Origin: Pratylenchus scribneri
Taxonomy: Eukaryota; Nematoda; Chromadorea; Rhabditida; Pratylenchidae
Length of the DNA stretch: 64,000 bases
Assembly: GCA_030063045.1 (NCBI GenBank)
Contig: JAQSEB010000059.1
Span: forward strand, 1,364,001-1,428,000
Direction of reading: 5' to 3'
In this document: piece by piece, positions 23,201 to 37,459 of the stretch
Numbering within the stretch: the first letter of the stretch is position 1
How the letters are laid out: each line of letters begins with the position of its first letter
Made by a program: the position numbers and the translations under genes
Notes under the pieces: generated by a model
What the model was told of the DNA's origin: nothing
The model's database searches: none
The model's input: only the letters and a program-made list of their open reading frames with translations

Positions 23201-26200
23201 TTAAAATTAAATAATAATATTCATTTTTAATTTCCATCATTTTCCATAGTCCATTTGTGCATGTCGCAGCCAACACTGCCAATTTACTCAGCAATGTGGC
23301 AGCCCGGGTTGAAGGCGCCTACGGCAATGAATGTCGAAAATCGGAGATGATCGCTGCCGCCTGTGCCACCGGTGTCGCCTGCTGTTTCAGTGCCCCAATT
23401 GGTGGTACGTTTTGTGCCTATTTTTCAATTACTTTTATTGTATTTTACGATGAAATTTTCCCTCAAAAAAATACCAAAATATGTAAAAATTAGGTCAAAA
23501 AATTACATAAAAAAAATGAAATAAATTCTCAAAATTTATGTACTTTTCTCATCAAATCTTAAACATATTTACAAAAATATATCAATTCTAGGTGTACTCT
23601 TCTCCATTGAGGTCACAACAATGTATTTTTCTGTCCGAAATTATTGGCGTGGTTTTTTTGCTGCCGCCTGTGGTGCCACCGTTTTCAGACTCCTCAGGGT
23701 CGTCTTTTTCCAAACTGAAGGTCCTCAAACCAATATTTAAACTAATTTATTTCTCATTTTTAGTCACCCTAGTTGCCTTCTACCAAACCCATTTTCCTCA
23801 AGATGCCTTTGAACCAGAGGAATTACCATTTTTTGCTCTCATTGGCTTATTCTGCGGATTAATGGGCGCCGGATTCATAATTTTCTACAAAAATGTTGTC
23901 ATGTTTCTTCGCCAAAATGCATACGCAAAGAAATTTATTCAAGCAAAGTACAAATCCTTTCACTATTTATTATTTTCCGAACAAATTTTAATTTATTTTT
24001 TCAGAAAATTTTAATTTGAAAATTTTATTTAATTTTTACATAGTTTTTTTTAACTTTCAGAAAATTTTACTTATTAATTAAATTTATTTAGTTGGCTCCT
24101 CTACCCAATTATAATTGCTTTCCTCGTTGCCACCGTAACCTATCCCAGAGGCTATGGACGATTTCTTTCAGGCCGTGTGAGTTCATTCAGAAAAGACTAT
24201 AAAATAAATTAATTTTACAGTACAAATTTACTCGAACAATTTTGGACTTTTTCTCAAATTGCACCTGGTCAAAAGGGCTTCGACATCCCATAAATACACC
24301 GCACGGATGCTCCTCAGAATTGCTTGGATCATGGACCAATCATGAGGGATATGGGTAAATTAAAGATATAAAAATGGGCTTTTTAATATTCCAAATAATT
24401 TTTAGGCCATATAATGTTTTTCTTGTGCTCACAATGTTCACTTTCACTTTTGTAAATCCAAATTAATTATTAGTGAATTCATATTTCATTTTTATTTAAG
24501 CTTATCCTCTCTGCCCTCTGCAATACAATGCCAATTCCTTGCGGCATGTTCATGTAAGTTTAATACATTTATTAAGGGAAAAATATTTTAATTTTTAATA
24601 TAATTTAAACGAAAATATTTGTTACTATTCCAATTATTTTAATTTTATAATTTAAATTAAATTTAAAGGCCAATGTTCGTTGTGGGCGCTGCCTTTGGCC
24701 GATTAATGGGCGAAATTATTGCCGCATTTTTTCCCGATGGAATACCCGGTGGAACGGATCAAGTCAAAAATATAAAAATAGTCCCAAAATAATTCCACAT
24801 TTTTTAGCCAATATTCCCCGGCATTTACGCAGTGGTTGGAGCGGCAGCGCTGACTGGGGCAATCACTCATTCCGTTTCGGTGGCGATGATTTGTTGCGAA
24901 ATTACGGGACAATTAATTTACATCATTCCATTGATGGTAAAGCTATAATTTTATTAGGCAGTAGGCTGGGTTCGAACCCATTATAATCGTATAATTTTTT
25001 CAATTACAGTTCTATTTAATTTAACCCCAATTCAGATTGCCGTAATCATTGCCAACGCGGTGTGTGCCTACATTCAACCATCAGTTTACGATGTGATGAT
25101 TGGCATTAAACATCTTCCCTATTTACCGGACATTCCACCTTCAAATGCCGAGTAATACATTCTAACAATAAGAATAATATTAATGGAGAAAAACATTGAA
25201 AATACCGAAATGATTTTAATGATTTATTGATTTATCTTATATCCATGTGTACCGTAAGCCCATTTGATAGATCTCATCAAGGCACATCATTTAATTATGT
25301 TTTGGAATGAGTTTAGACAATTCTAACTTAGTTTTGAACCATTAAACTAAATTGGTTTAAACCGTTTAATACCCTTTAATTGTTGTCCAACATAACAAAT
25401 TATATACCATTAAATGCATCTTGACCAGCTCTATCCAATTTGGAATTAAATTTGGACATCTAGGGCAAACCCACTTTAGACCATTAAAATTAATTTGGTG
25501 TTATTTACTCTTTTTCGACATTTTAAATACCGTAATTTAATAATAAAAATTTAGAGTTCATTCATGTACGGCTGAACACATTATGCAATCCAACGTTCGC
25601 TTCCTTTGTCGAATCACTCAGCACAAAGAAATTCGCAATTTACTCGTTGAAATGCCCAAACTTCGTTCATTCCCAGTTGTTGATGATCCAAGTTTGTATT
25701 AATCCAATTTTAATTTTTAATACTTTTACTATAGATTCAATGATGCTTTTGGGCTCAATTTCGCGGAGAACAATGCTTGAATTATTGGATGCCCAAATTG
25801 GGGATGAAACAAGGAAAAAGGAGGCACAAAGACGAATTCGATTGGCCATCGATACAATCGACAAACATTTTCGAGAGGCTGAAATGGATGATGGGGTAAA
25901 AAAGAGCCAAATTTTTATGCCGTTAAATTCACAGAATAGTTACCTATTTAAGTTATTTTGTCAAACTTTTTACAATGAAATTTCTTCTAAAAAGTATTCA
26001 AAGGTTTAAAAAATAGGTCAAATAAATGACCAATCAAATTTTAATACATACAATAAAATAAATAAAGATCCTAAGAATCCGTAGCCTAGTAATTAATTTA
26101 ATTAGAAATCCGAATTTGGAAGTGCCACAGCTGAAATGAACCGAGCTGGGATTGTTGAAAATGATGATGGAAATGAGCAGAGGAAACCGAGTTTCGAAGG

Positions 26201-29200
26201 AGGATTTGAAGCAAATCGCCGCCGAGTATTCAGCCATGGAGCAAATGATTTGAGCAAATTATTGGCCGATAAAATTCGAAAGGATAGTCGTGAAGAGAAA
26301 GCAGCGAGGAAAATCCTGAGTCGATGTGCTTATTCGGAATCCTCAATTGCACAGAAACATGGTGGCGGTGAAAGGAAAAAGTCAAAAGATTTTCCTTTTG
26401 GCGGATTACCAACAAAAATATATCCGATTGATGACGGTGAAGAGGAAAAGCGGGAAAGCAGGTGAATTTAATCAAAAACACATTTAATTAATCGAAAAAT
26501 TAATTAAAAACATATTTAATTAATAGAGAATACATTTATAATCGAAAACACATTTAATTATTCGAAAACACATATACAATCTTAGCAGGCGAAAACACAT
26601 TTACAAACTTAGCAAGCGAAAACACATTTACAAACTTAGCAGGCGAAAACACATTTACAAACTTAGCAGGCGAAAACACATTTACAATCTTAGCAGGCGA
26701 AAACACATTTACAAACTTAGCAGGCGAAAACACATTTACAATCTTAGCAAGCGAAAACACATTTACAAACTTAGCAGGCGAAAACACATTTACAATCTTA
26801 TGTTAGCAGGCGAAAACACATTTACAAACTTAGCAGGCGAAAACACATTTACAATCTTAGCAGGCGAAAACACATTTACAAACTTAGCAGGCGAAAACAC
26901 ATTTACAAACTTAGCAGGCGAAAACACATTTACAATCTTAGCAGGCGAAAACACATTTACAAACTTAGCAAGCGAAAACACATTTACAATCTTAGCAGGC
27001 GAAAACACATTTACAAACTTAGCAGGCGAAAACACATTTACAAACTTAGCAGGCGAAAACACATTTACAAACTTAGCAGGCGAAAACACATTTACAAACT
27101 TAGCAGGCGAAAACACATTTACAAACTTAGCAAGCTAAAACACATTTACAATCTTTGCAAACGAAAACACATTTACAATCTTAGCAGGCGAAAACACATT
27201 TACAAACTTAGCAAGCGAAAACACATTTACAAACTTAGCAGGCGAAAACACATTTACAAACTTAGCAGGCGAAAACACATTTACAATCTTAGCAGGCGAA
27301 AACACATTTACAAACTTAGCAGGCGAAAACACATTTACAATCTTAGCAAGCGAAAACACATTTACAAACTTAGCAGGCGAAAACACATTTACAATCTTAT
27401 GTTAGCAGGCGAAAACACATTTACAAACTTAGCAGGCGAAAACACATTTACAATCTTAGCAGGCGAAAACACATTTACAAACTTAGCAGGCGAAAACACA
27501 TTTACAAACTTAGCAGGCGAAAACACATTTACAATCTTAGCAATCGAAAACACATTTACAATCTTAGCAAACGAAAACACATTTACAATCTTAGCAGGCG
27601 AAAACACATTTACAATCTTAGCAAACGAAAACACATTTACAATCTTGGCAGGCGAAAACACTTTTACAATCTTAGCAGGCGAAAACACATTTAATTGAAA
27701 GTTTTTTTTTAATTTTAAAAATTAATTTTAAGATTCATCGTAGAGCCCGTGATTGCGATGAAAAAACGTTCGACCTCAGGAACATCAAGGCCAACCAGAA
27801 GGAATGCCATTGCACTAACTCAAGGCAAATTGAGTGATGGAGAAGGTTAGCAGAAATACCTGAATTTATTTCAACTTTAATACTACATTTTAGCAAGTTC
27901 TGATTCGGGCACTCCTCCAAAGAAAAGTTCATATTCGGATATGCCCCAAGGCTGCACTCATTGGAATTCGTTGGATCATCAAACTTCCCTTTCAAGTACA
28001 GTATATTATTTTATATTTACTTATAGAATATTTCCACAGGGAATATCACGGAATATGTGCGATCGGCAAAGAAACGTCTTCGAATGATTCAGCATAAACA
28101 CAAGGATTCAATCCAAAATATCGAATATGATTTACATGATGATGAAGTAAAATTAAATGAGGGCAAAACTAGCTCGTTTTAGCAAAGTAATTTTAGTTCG
28201 AAAACTGTATTTCATATATAAATGTTGCAACAAAATATATATAAAAAATATCATCAAGCCTGAAAAATCATGTTCCTCTGAGCGGATTCGAACCCGAGAC
28301 CTAATTATAGGAAAAGTTAAGGTCCCTCATTTAGGGTTAGATAGTTCGAACCCACTCTAGGGAAAATTTTCGGATTTGACTATCACTCACTTTTATGCAT
28401 TTTATTTATTCTTTATCTACAGTATATTTCTAGATGAAAAACAGTATTTCTATAACAGAAAAATCTTACAAGAAAGAGCGCAAGTGTTACCAAAATATTT
28501 TTGTGTTTATTTTTAGCGACACGAATGGGAATTGGCACAATTGGAATTGAGTGTGGAAATTGACGAAAAGTTGATTGATCCGGCTCCCTTCCAATTGGTT
28601 CGCCGCACTTCCGTCTACAAAGTGCATTCACTTTTTTCACTTCTTGACCTGAATCGAGCCTATGTTACGGATCGAGGCCGATTGGTTGGAGTTGTGGCCT
28701 TAAGAGATGTAAAAGAAAAATAATATTTTTAAATAAATTTAATTTATTTTAAGCTTCGAATTGCCATTCAAAAAGCTCAAAGTGGAATTCCACTTTACCG
28801 TGAGCCGAATGAATCAATGACCACTGTGGAAAGTTTTGGCATAATGGAAGGTGCCGGAGGAGGAAATCGGGAGAATTCTCCAATGTCTTTGGGAGAATTG
28901 CCAACAGATTTGATGGATTTGGAAAGTGGAAAACAACATGGACCATTATATGGCCAAAACGAGTGTTTGGGAGGAAATAACACAAAATCACCAATCATTT
29001 TTGTCAGTGATTTTGAAGACGAAGACAGAGAAGAGGAGGAGAAAAAGGTGAATAAATTTTAATCAAAAATATTTAATGCAGTTTAATTATTCGAAATTAT
29101 TTAGGGAAATTATCTAAAATAGCGAATTCATTGTTTATCCTAGAATCGTATACTGTATACCCAGTCGATAGATCTCTTCAAGATGCATCATTTGATAATG

Positions 29201-29762
29201 ATTTTTGCATAGGTTTAACCAAAATGGGTTTAAAAAACCGTTTTATACCCTTTAATATTGTTGACCAAACCGCAACAAATTATATTCCATTCAATGCGTC
29301 TTGAACAGCTCTATCCAATTTTGGGTTGGGTATATGGTTTTTGAATCTAGGGCAAATCCAGAATCCACCTTAAACAATTATAATTATTTGGCCTTATGGA
29401 CTCTTTTTTCGACAATTTAGTACTCTTTTCGACAAGTACTAACCATAACCATTATTTTTTAGGCACACCGACCAAACAGTCTTCACATGATTGAGGAAGA
29501 TGATGAACCAAAATCGCCCAAATCTTCGCCAAATTCCAGTCTTAAACGGCCACCCCAAAGCCGAAAACGATTACTCAGTACAGACAGTTGCAATCAATCG
29601 CCCATCGAGCCATCCGGAATATCACCGGGAGAACCGAAAGATGTGGCCCAGGCTGTCGCCTATTTGAGGAGGAAATCCATAGCGGTGGAGGATTTGAAAC
29701 CGTTGGAGGAAATTCCATTGCCGGACGCAATGGAAAATTTAAATAATGAAGAAAAAGAATAA
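20228..29762 (+). CDS. CLC-type chloride channel (CLC-1/2/K branch, nematode clh family)
   Basis: A 26-exon model (about 1,294 aa) in which every junction closes in phase; exon 1 is 20228-20470 and the last is 29463-29762. The cytosolic N-terminus has a CLC-2-like [16 protein letters not shown] motif. The membrane core has [16 protein letters not shown] (helix B), the selectivity motif [29 protein letters not shown] and [20 protein letters not shown]. The pore tyrosine is in QPSVYDVM. Two CBS domains follow (about 25555-25695 and 28517-28790), separated by a long insert. The normally conserved gating glutamate of the GKEGP motif is methionine (M332, codon 22898-22900). The tail after CBS2 is acidic and Ser/Pro-rich. 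The second-largest intron (26462-27732) is almost entirely minisatellite S2. Likely role: plasma-membrane Cl- conductance. An in-frame stop at 20201 supports the start. Which clh paralogue it is cannot be told here. Confidence 0.95.
22975..23180. repeat. Dispersed repeat C, copy in CLC intron 7
   Basis: Marked by TTAGTTTTGAACCATTAAA, ATGGGTTTAAATCATTTAAT and TTGTTGACCAAACCATA. The same string recurs near 25255-25470, 29165-29345, 49440-49590 and 58385-58610. Confidence 0.75.
25255..25510. repeat. Dispersed repeat C, copy in CLC intron 17
   Basis: The longest copy: GATCTCATCAAGGCACATCA, then TTAGTTTTGAACCATTAAAC, AATACCCTTTAATTGTTG and GACCAGCTCTATCCAATTTG. Confidence 0.8.
26565..27694. repeat. 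27-bp minisatellite S2 array with a 599-bp higher-order repeat
   Basis: About 42 units of 27 bp built on GGCGAAAACACATTTACAA, alternating ...AAACTTAGCA and ...ATCTTAGCA. A 5-bp insertion (TTATGTTAGC) occurs at 26800 and again 599 bp later, exactly 22 units plus 5, so a block of 22 units was duplicated. Degenerate copies without the TTAGCA part flank the array on the left (26470-26565), and similar fragments occur in intron 1 of the Wntless gene (41510-41595). The array fills intron 20 of the CLC gene. Open frames on both strands result from the unit being divisible by three and are not genes. Confidence 0.95.
28258..28378. repeat. Dispersed repeat D (tRNA B-box-like), CLC intron 23
   Basis: Contains CTCTGAGCGGATTCGAACCC and GAGACCTAA, then a second TTCGAACCCACTC. 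The GGTTCGAAYCC core resembles a tRNA B box, but no cloverleaf can be drawn. Other copies lie at 34045-34110, 34510-34640, 57490-57720, 59150-59375 and about 60115-60240. Confidence 0.7.
29165..29410. repeat. Dispersed repeat C, copy in CLC intron 25
   Basis: GATCTCTTCAAGATGCATCA, AAAATGGGTTTAAAAAACCG, TTGTTGACCAAACCGCAAC and CAGCTCTATCCAATTTTGGG match the other copies in the same order. Confidence 0.75.
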
Positions 29763-29932
29763 TTTTAATTTTTGTCATCAAATTTTATTATTTTTAACGA
29801 AAAAGGCATAAATAAACATTGAAAAAGTAAAGTGAGATTTATAATTTGTGAGCAAAATATGCAAAAGTGAAAAAAAGTGATGAGACCAAATTGATTGGGT
29901 TGGAAAAGTGAAAACATTTTTTTTGGATTTTG

Positions 29933-31995
29933 TTAATCATCATCAGTTAAATAGCCATCCGATGAATATTCTTGTTGGTCCTCATCTTCACTGTTTTGTT
30001 CATCATAAAGTTCAGAATGGAAGGTGGATTCCATTTGGGAAACATGATCGCTGTCGCCGGTTATAAAACTTGCCATTCTAAAATGAATAAAAAATCCGAT
30101 AATTAAAGGTACTCATCATCATTATGAATTGAGGTCCCAAAAATTATTTTTCATAAATTACTTCCTCGTTTTTCGAGTTCTATATTAAGAATGACAAATA
30201 AATTAAATTCTTTCCGGAAAACTTAATTAAATTCTTTCCGGAAAACTTGATTAAATTCTTTCCGGAAAACTTGATTAAATTCTTTCCGGAAAACTTGATT
30301 AAATTCTTTCCGGAAAACTTGATTAAATTCTTTCCGGAAAACTTAATTAAATTCTTTCCGGAAAACTTGATTAAATTCTTTCCGGAAAACTTGATTAAAT
30401 TCTTTCCGGAAAACTTGATTAAATTCTTTCCGGAAAACTTGATTAAATTCTTTCCGGAAAACTTGATTAAATTCTTTCCGGAAAATTAAATTCTTTCCGG
30501 AAAAATTAATTAAATTCTTTCCGGAAAAATTAATTAAATTCTTTCCGGAAAAATTAATTAAATTCTTTCCGGAAAAATTAATTAAATTCTTTCCGGAAAA
30601 ATTAATTAAATTCTTTCCGGAAAACTTAATTTAATTCTTTCCGGAAAATTAAATTCTTTCCGGAAAAATTAATTAAATTCTTTCCGGAAAAATTAATTAA
30701 ATTCTTTCCGGAAAAATTAATTAAATTCTTTCCGGAAAAATTAATTAAATTCTTTCCGGAAAAATTAATTAAATTCTTTCCGGAAAAATTAATTAAATTC
30801 TTTCCGGAAAAATTAATTAAATTCTTTCCGGAAAAATTAATTAAATTCTTTCCGGAAAACTTAATTAAATTCTTTCCGGAAAAATTAATTCAGAATTAAT
30901 TAATCTAACTGGAAAACGGTGGTTACCCAGGCGATAAAATATCATAAAAAATAGATGCCAGATTTATGCTCAATACCCTTGAAAGCCCAGTAAAAACTTT
31001 CCGAAAATTTTTTGGGACCTCAATTCGTAAGATGGATTGATTGCCTAAATACTTGTTTGGGGTTCGAAGACGTGAAATCAGTCGCCAATTCTTTTTCGGT
31101 TCTTGTGATTGACAAAATTGACGAAGTCTGTCCAATTCCATTCTGGTATAGATGCGAGACTAAAACAAACAATAATATTATTTAAATAAAATATTTATAA
31201 TTGAATATACCTCATCTAAATATTCCTTTTCTGAAAGAAGTCGCCTTGGTTGAGGTCCAAATAAAATTTCTCTGAAAATTTTTTAATTCATTATCAAACT
31301 AAAAATTTATTTTAACCTCATTTTTGTAAGCAATCTCCTGCAAATTCGGACAATTTTAACAGAATATCTTCTCCAGAATGTGAGCAAAATTAAAGAAAAA
31401 ATGATTGAAATTGCTATATTCTCGTTCTAAAAAATAAGTTTTATAATTTTATATTGAGAATTTGTTACTTTTGTTGAAAAATAAATTATTGCCAAAGAAA
31501 TAAATTGTAAAGTCCATTCAGCCAAATTCAGAGATCGTTCATCCGAAGGTGGACCAAATCGATAGCAAATTGCCAGCGATAGCAATGTAAAAAAGCACTA
31601 AAAATATTTTATTTTAATAGTTTAAAATTTAGAAAAATAAACCAGATAAATAATTGCATAAAATTGGTAATCTCGAAATATTGTATCAACATTTCTCCAT
31701 GTCATATAATAAATATAAGCAGATAATGGCCAACCGCCAAAGAAGAATGGTAAACGAATGGCCTGGAAAATATATTTTTTAGATTTTAAAATAAAGTAAA
31801 ACAACATACTTTTGGTATTAGCCTTTGGAAGAAACAGCCAAGCAGTAGAAATGAAGCAAAAATACCCAATAAAATTCCCATTGAATAAAAAACGAGGACA
31901 CTCCGGACGAGGTTTCTTGCATTAAGGAACAGGAAAATTGATGTGATGCAGGCCAAATTTTGTAAGCCATAAAATTGTTCGATAACAAAATCCAT
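29933..31995 (-). CDS. NEMP family nuclear envelope integral membrane protein (TMEM194-like)
   Basis: The seven-exon model on the minus strand is 31810-31995, 31643-31762, 31469-31597, 31317-31426, 31211-31271, 30927-31159 and 29933-30077 (327 aa; all phases close). NEMP signatures are FFFGGWPLSAYIYYMTW, the highly typical CYRFGPPSDERSLNL.EWTLQ, PRRLLSEKEYLDE and NWRLISRLRTPNKY. There are about five membrane segments in the first 190 residues and an acidic Ser-rich tail (SEDEDQQEYSSDGYLTDDD). Known family members sit in the inner nuclear membrane and support germline and early development. The luminal N-terminal region (signal peptide plus about 130 aa in vertebrates) is missing from this model: the ATG at 31995 has an in-frame stop three codons upstream, so an upstream exon may exist. 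Intron 6 carries minisatellite S3. Confidence 0.88.
30205..30890. repeat. 24-bp minisatellite S3 array, about 28 units
   Basis: Units of 24 bp (a few 16-18 bp) centred on AAATTCTTTCCGGAAAA. Two subtypes: the first half ends ...CTTGATT, the second half ...ATTAATT. The core TTTCCGGAAA is palindromic. The array lies in the last intron of the NEMP gene. Confidence 0.95.
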
Positions 31996-32947
31996 TTTTT
32001 GTTAATGGCATTAGCAAATAAAGCAAAAAAGCATAAATATAGGAAAATTTAAAATTTTGTATTTGTGATTTCTCTGGATAGGAAAAAATGAATATAAATT
32101 TTTTTTCCAAATTTTAAGTGTTTGAAACTAGTTTAAGCGTAAACCGAACCGAAATCATAAAAATTCAAAAAGGAAATTTTGAAGTGAAAAGAAAATGACT
32201 AAAATATGTTTGTCATGCAGCAGTGTTCGAATTATTGGTTTTTTAGTATGATCCCTGTAAATAGCCGAAACCCCAAACCCGAAAAACCGGTACCGGTTGT
32301 CGGTTAAATTAAAATCGGTTTGGATAAAAATAAAATGTCCTAAAAAACAAAAGGCAAAGACACATTTAGCAAAGTAAAATTTTTTAAAAATATCCATCAA
32401 AATCAAAACAGAAATCCGCGGAATAAAAAGATTCCAATGCGCAATGCCACCAAAATTTTCTCAATTTGAGTCTGAAGATCGATAGAGCGATTATTGATTT
32501 TTGGAATTTTTTATACCGTATAAAAACCCGAACCCGGACCATTTCAATCAATAATTATTTTCGCGGGAGAATTGCGAGCGCATATTTTGCTAGTGAAACC
32601 TCGAACCAACCTCCCTTTATGTTTAATTTAATTTTTTCCTATTGTTGCCGAAGCAAATTATATCCAGTACCAAATACACGCGGATGCATCCATTCCATTC
32701 ATTCCTCTGGGAAATCGTCATCCATTGTGTTTTTTTACTTTTTTGGGATTTCCATTGAGTTCCTTTTTTTCATTCCGAATGAATGACGGCCATTTTAGTT
32801 CCCCCAGCAGGCCTCATTGTCAATTTAATTATCTTTTGGGATTTACGGACATTTTATTGCATTTTCCCTTTTTTCACAACAAATTTATATGTTTAATTGT
32901 TTCTTCAATTAATTTATTTATATTCAGCATTAAAAATCATTCATAAA
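31996..32947. other. Divergent spacer between NEMP and fibrinogen-domain genes
   Basis: Both flanking genes start here and read outward, so it should contain their promoters. A reverse-strand frame at 32155-32406 begins with a hydrophobic leader (CVFAFCFLGHFIFI) and might be the missing NEMP N-terminal exon, but I could not find a phase-consistent junction. Confidence 0.5.
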
Positions 32948-35077
32948 ATGACGACTCATTTCTATACAGTTTTTGAACAACAACAACACCAACATGGACG
33001 ATATGATGTAATGCCGGAAGAGAATATTAGCCGACTCAGTGGTGGAATTGGATGCGGTGGTGGAAGCAGCACAAGAGGGACACACTTTTTCCGTCATGAC
33101 CCGTTGGAAGAAGAGCTGGATCCATGCCTTTCGGCCGCAGTTCGTTATCAAAAGGAAAAAAGATCTGGATTTATGTAAGATTTATTCAATTTTAAAGTTT
33201 TGATTAATAAATTTTCAGAAAATTGAGATATTTCCTCTGTTGCCTCATTGTCATTTTGGCCATAACACTTATTGCATTTGCTCTCTTCCCAATTTTTGGC
33301 TCAACAAATCATCAAATGAAGAATGAAAAGCAGCGGATCAGCACAGTGAATGGAAGTGGCGGGAATGAATGGGCGGTGGGAAGCAATCAAATGGAAATGG
33401 AGGAAGCAACCATCGGCAACGGCGGTAGAACTGGCGAAGAGCAAACAAAACCAACGGAACAAACCGAAGAAGTAGTATTATTATTTTGGGATATTATTGA
33501 ATTGGGGCCACCAAAAAATGAACATGAAAATGCTAAACGCATTGTTCAGGAAGTTCGACTGCGAACCGGCCGGCCCAGACCAACGACAACGACGACCACA
33601 ACAATCCGCCAAGTTCCGCCGCGAAAACCAAAACCAACCACCACAACCAGGCCAAAGACCACTACAACAACGCAACCTCCACGAAGAACAACCACCACAA
33701 CAACAACGAAAAAGCCATCAATGGTAAGAAATTATTGGAAAAAATTGCAACACTTTTTTTACAATATTTTCAGGTGCCAATGCCGAAAAGTGCTCATCGT
33801 CGAATCAGGGACTGTGATTATCACCATAAAATTGGCCACAAATCGGGCGCGCACAAATTGTCCGTGGACGACTATGAATTTTATGCCTATTGCCAAATGG
33901 ACTCAAACCATGGATGGACCGTGTTGCAGCGGTGAGTTCACATTTTCTATCTATAGATTAGGGCCAGATTTAAGTCGATTAGAGTTTATAGAGAATATTT
34001 TATCTAGAAAATAATTTTATGAAGATTTTCCATCCAAATGGTAGATCTTAACTTGGCAAAATTTAGGTCTCGGGTTCGAACCCTCTCATGGTCCAATGTT
34101 TTTTACGGGCACTTTTAAGCATTTTTATGCATTATATAGTCAATTTCCAAAAATATTATTAGACGCACCAACGATAAAGTGCCATTTTGGAATGCCACAT
34201 TCAACGAATATGCCGAAGGTTTTGGCCAAATTCCCGACGGTGACCATTGGCTTGGCCTTGAATCACTTTGGGCGCTGGCCGACAACCGGAAGATGGAAAT
34301 GCAAATTCAAATTGAAGGGGATGTTTGCAAAAAGAGGGCATGCCGTGATGGTGGCGAATTTGACAATTGGTGGGGCATCTGGGAATTCACGGTCAGTTAC
34401 CTTTTCACTTATTTATTTGATAAAGAAGGTCAATAAATATAGAATAATAGCATTCGGACCTCATTTTTTGTTCAAAACACTTTATTTCGTCTAGAAATTT
34501 ACTGCAGAATGTAAAAAATACATAAAAATGGTTATCAAGCCTAATAAAAAAATACCTTCCTCTGAGCGGATTCGAACCCGAGACCTAAATTTTTCAAATA
34601 GGTCCGTCCCTCTTCAAGTCGAAAATTTTTTGAATTAAAAAATATTAATAATATTACTCTAATTTTATTAGATTGGCAGTCGGGAGGATGCATATCGAAT
34701 CAGCAATTTGAAATTTGTGCGAGGAAATTTGAGCGATGAAACCGATCCAACCAATGCGGACATGTTCAGCTTCCTTTCCAATGGTGAGCGCTTTACAACA
34801 GTGGATGTGGACAATGATCAAAACAAAGTGGAAAATTGTGCATTCCAAAAGCAACGGGGGTTGGTTTTTATTTGATTTAAAATAATTATTGTTGAATTTT
34901 AGTGGATGGTGGCACCGAGACTGCTCCTACACCACACTGAACGGGGAATATGCCAAGGCCGGGAGCAAATCCAGTGGATTTTATTGGCTTTGGAAGTCGG
35001 CGAAGGAGAGTGCCGCTGTGCCCACTTACCAAATCAAACCGAGGAAGTCGACAATGTTGTTCCGAATAACCGAATAG
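32948..35077 (+). CDS. Type II membrane fibrinogen-related domain protein
   Basis: The six-exon model is 32948-33174, 33219-33723, 33774-33931, 34163-34391, 34672-34859 and 34903-35077 (493 aa). There is no signal peptide. A single membrane segment at about residues 80-101 (YFLCCLIVILAITLIAFALF) follows a cytosolic head, so the C-terminus faces outward. A stalk rich in Thr/Pro/Arg (residues about 190-243) leads to a fibrinogen C-terminal domain from about residue 245: DYEFYAYCQMDSNHGWTVLQR, FGQIPDGDHWLGLESLW, FSFLSNGERFTTVDVDND (Ca-site region), then GWWHRDCSYTTLNGEY. The family binds glycans or extracellular ligands. Exon 4 is flanked by inverted copies of repeat D. The gene converges on gdi downstream. 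Confidence 0.9.
34045..34110. repeat. Dispersed repeat D, upstream of exon 4
   Basis: Reads AAATTTAGGTCTCGGGTTCG then AACCCTCTCATGG. It is the reverse orientation of the copy at 34510-34640. Confidence 0.7.
34510..34640. repeat. Dispersed repeat D, downstream of exon 4
   Basis: ATCAAGCCTAATAAAAAAAT, then CTCTGAGCGGATTCGAACCC and GAGACCTAAATTTTT. With the inverted copy 400 bp upstream it brackets exon 4 of the fibrinogen-domain gene. Confidence 0.75.
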
Positions 35078-35623
35078 AAGCAACAATTTAGTAGAATTAT
35101 TGATTAGAGCCAAAATCATAATTATTTTTTAAATATTTTCTTTGATTGTAAACTACCCACAAACCCAACTATTTCCATTCAACTTTTTGCATCTCATTAT
35201 TATATTTTAACATCTCATTTCATTTTGATTTTTGAATAAAACGATTGATTTTACACACAAAACATTTTTATCGCATTATAAATTAACCAAAAAATAGATA
35301 GCAAATAGAGAAGATAGGTAGGTCAACACATAACGATTTAATTTTTGGATAGATAATAGAAAAACATTCATTGAATTATAGAAAAGTTGGGGATTACTGG
35401 GAAAAAGCCGACGAAAAAGAATATCTTTTGGTGGTCACAATAATTTCAGTGGTTTAGGAATAGCTCATCATCATTGTTTACGGAAATTTGCGATTAATAA
35501 TAATAATAGAGAGGAAAGGGGAGGGAATTTAAAGAAGGAAGGGATCCCAAAATTTGTCAAATTATACCAAAACCACATTCATCATTTTTCATCGTTCATT
35601 TCCATATTCTTCTTCTCATTCAT
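35078..35623. other. Convergent spacer between fibrinogen-domain gene and gdi
   Basis: 3' flanks of two converging genes. GAATAAAAC near 35234 could serve as a forward-strand polyadenylation signal. No gene seen. Confidence 0.5.

Positions 35624-37459
<1,836 letters not shown>

Noticed and set aside
24958..25000. GGGTTCGAACCC resembling a tRNA T arm in a CLC intron
   Set aside because: No acceptor, D or anticodon arms; best seen as a repeat D remnant or chance.
26565..27694. CRISPR-like array
   Set aside because: Units are contiguous with no unique spacers, and the locus is an intron of a eukaryotic gene.
26554..27698. Repeat proteins of the FSPAKFVNV or AGENTFTNL type
   Set aside because: Products of the 27-bp minisatellite in an intron; open on both strands by arithmetic.
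32155..32406. Reverse-strand frame with hydrophobic leader
   Set aside because: Could be a NEMP 5' exon, but no matching splice junction was found.
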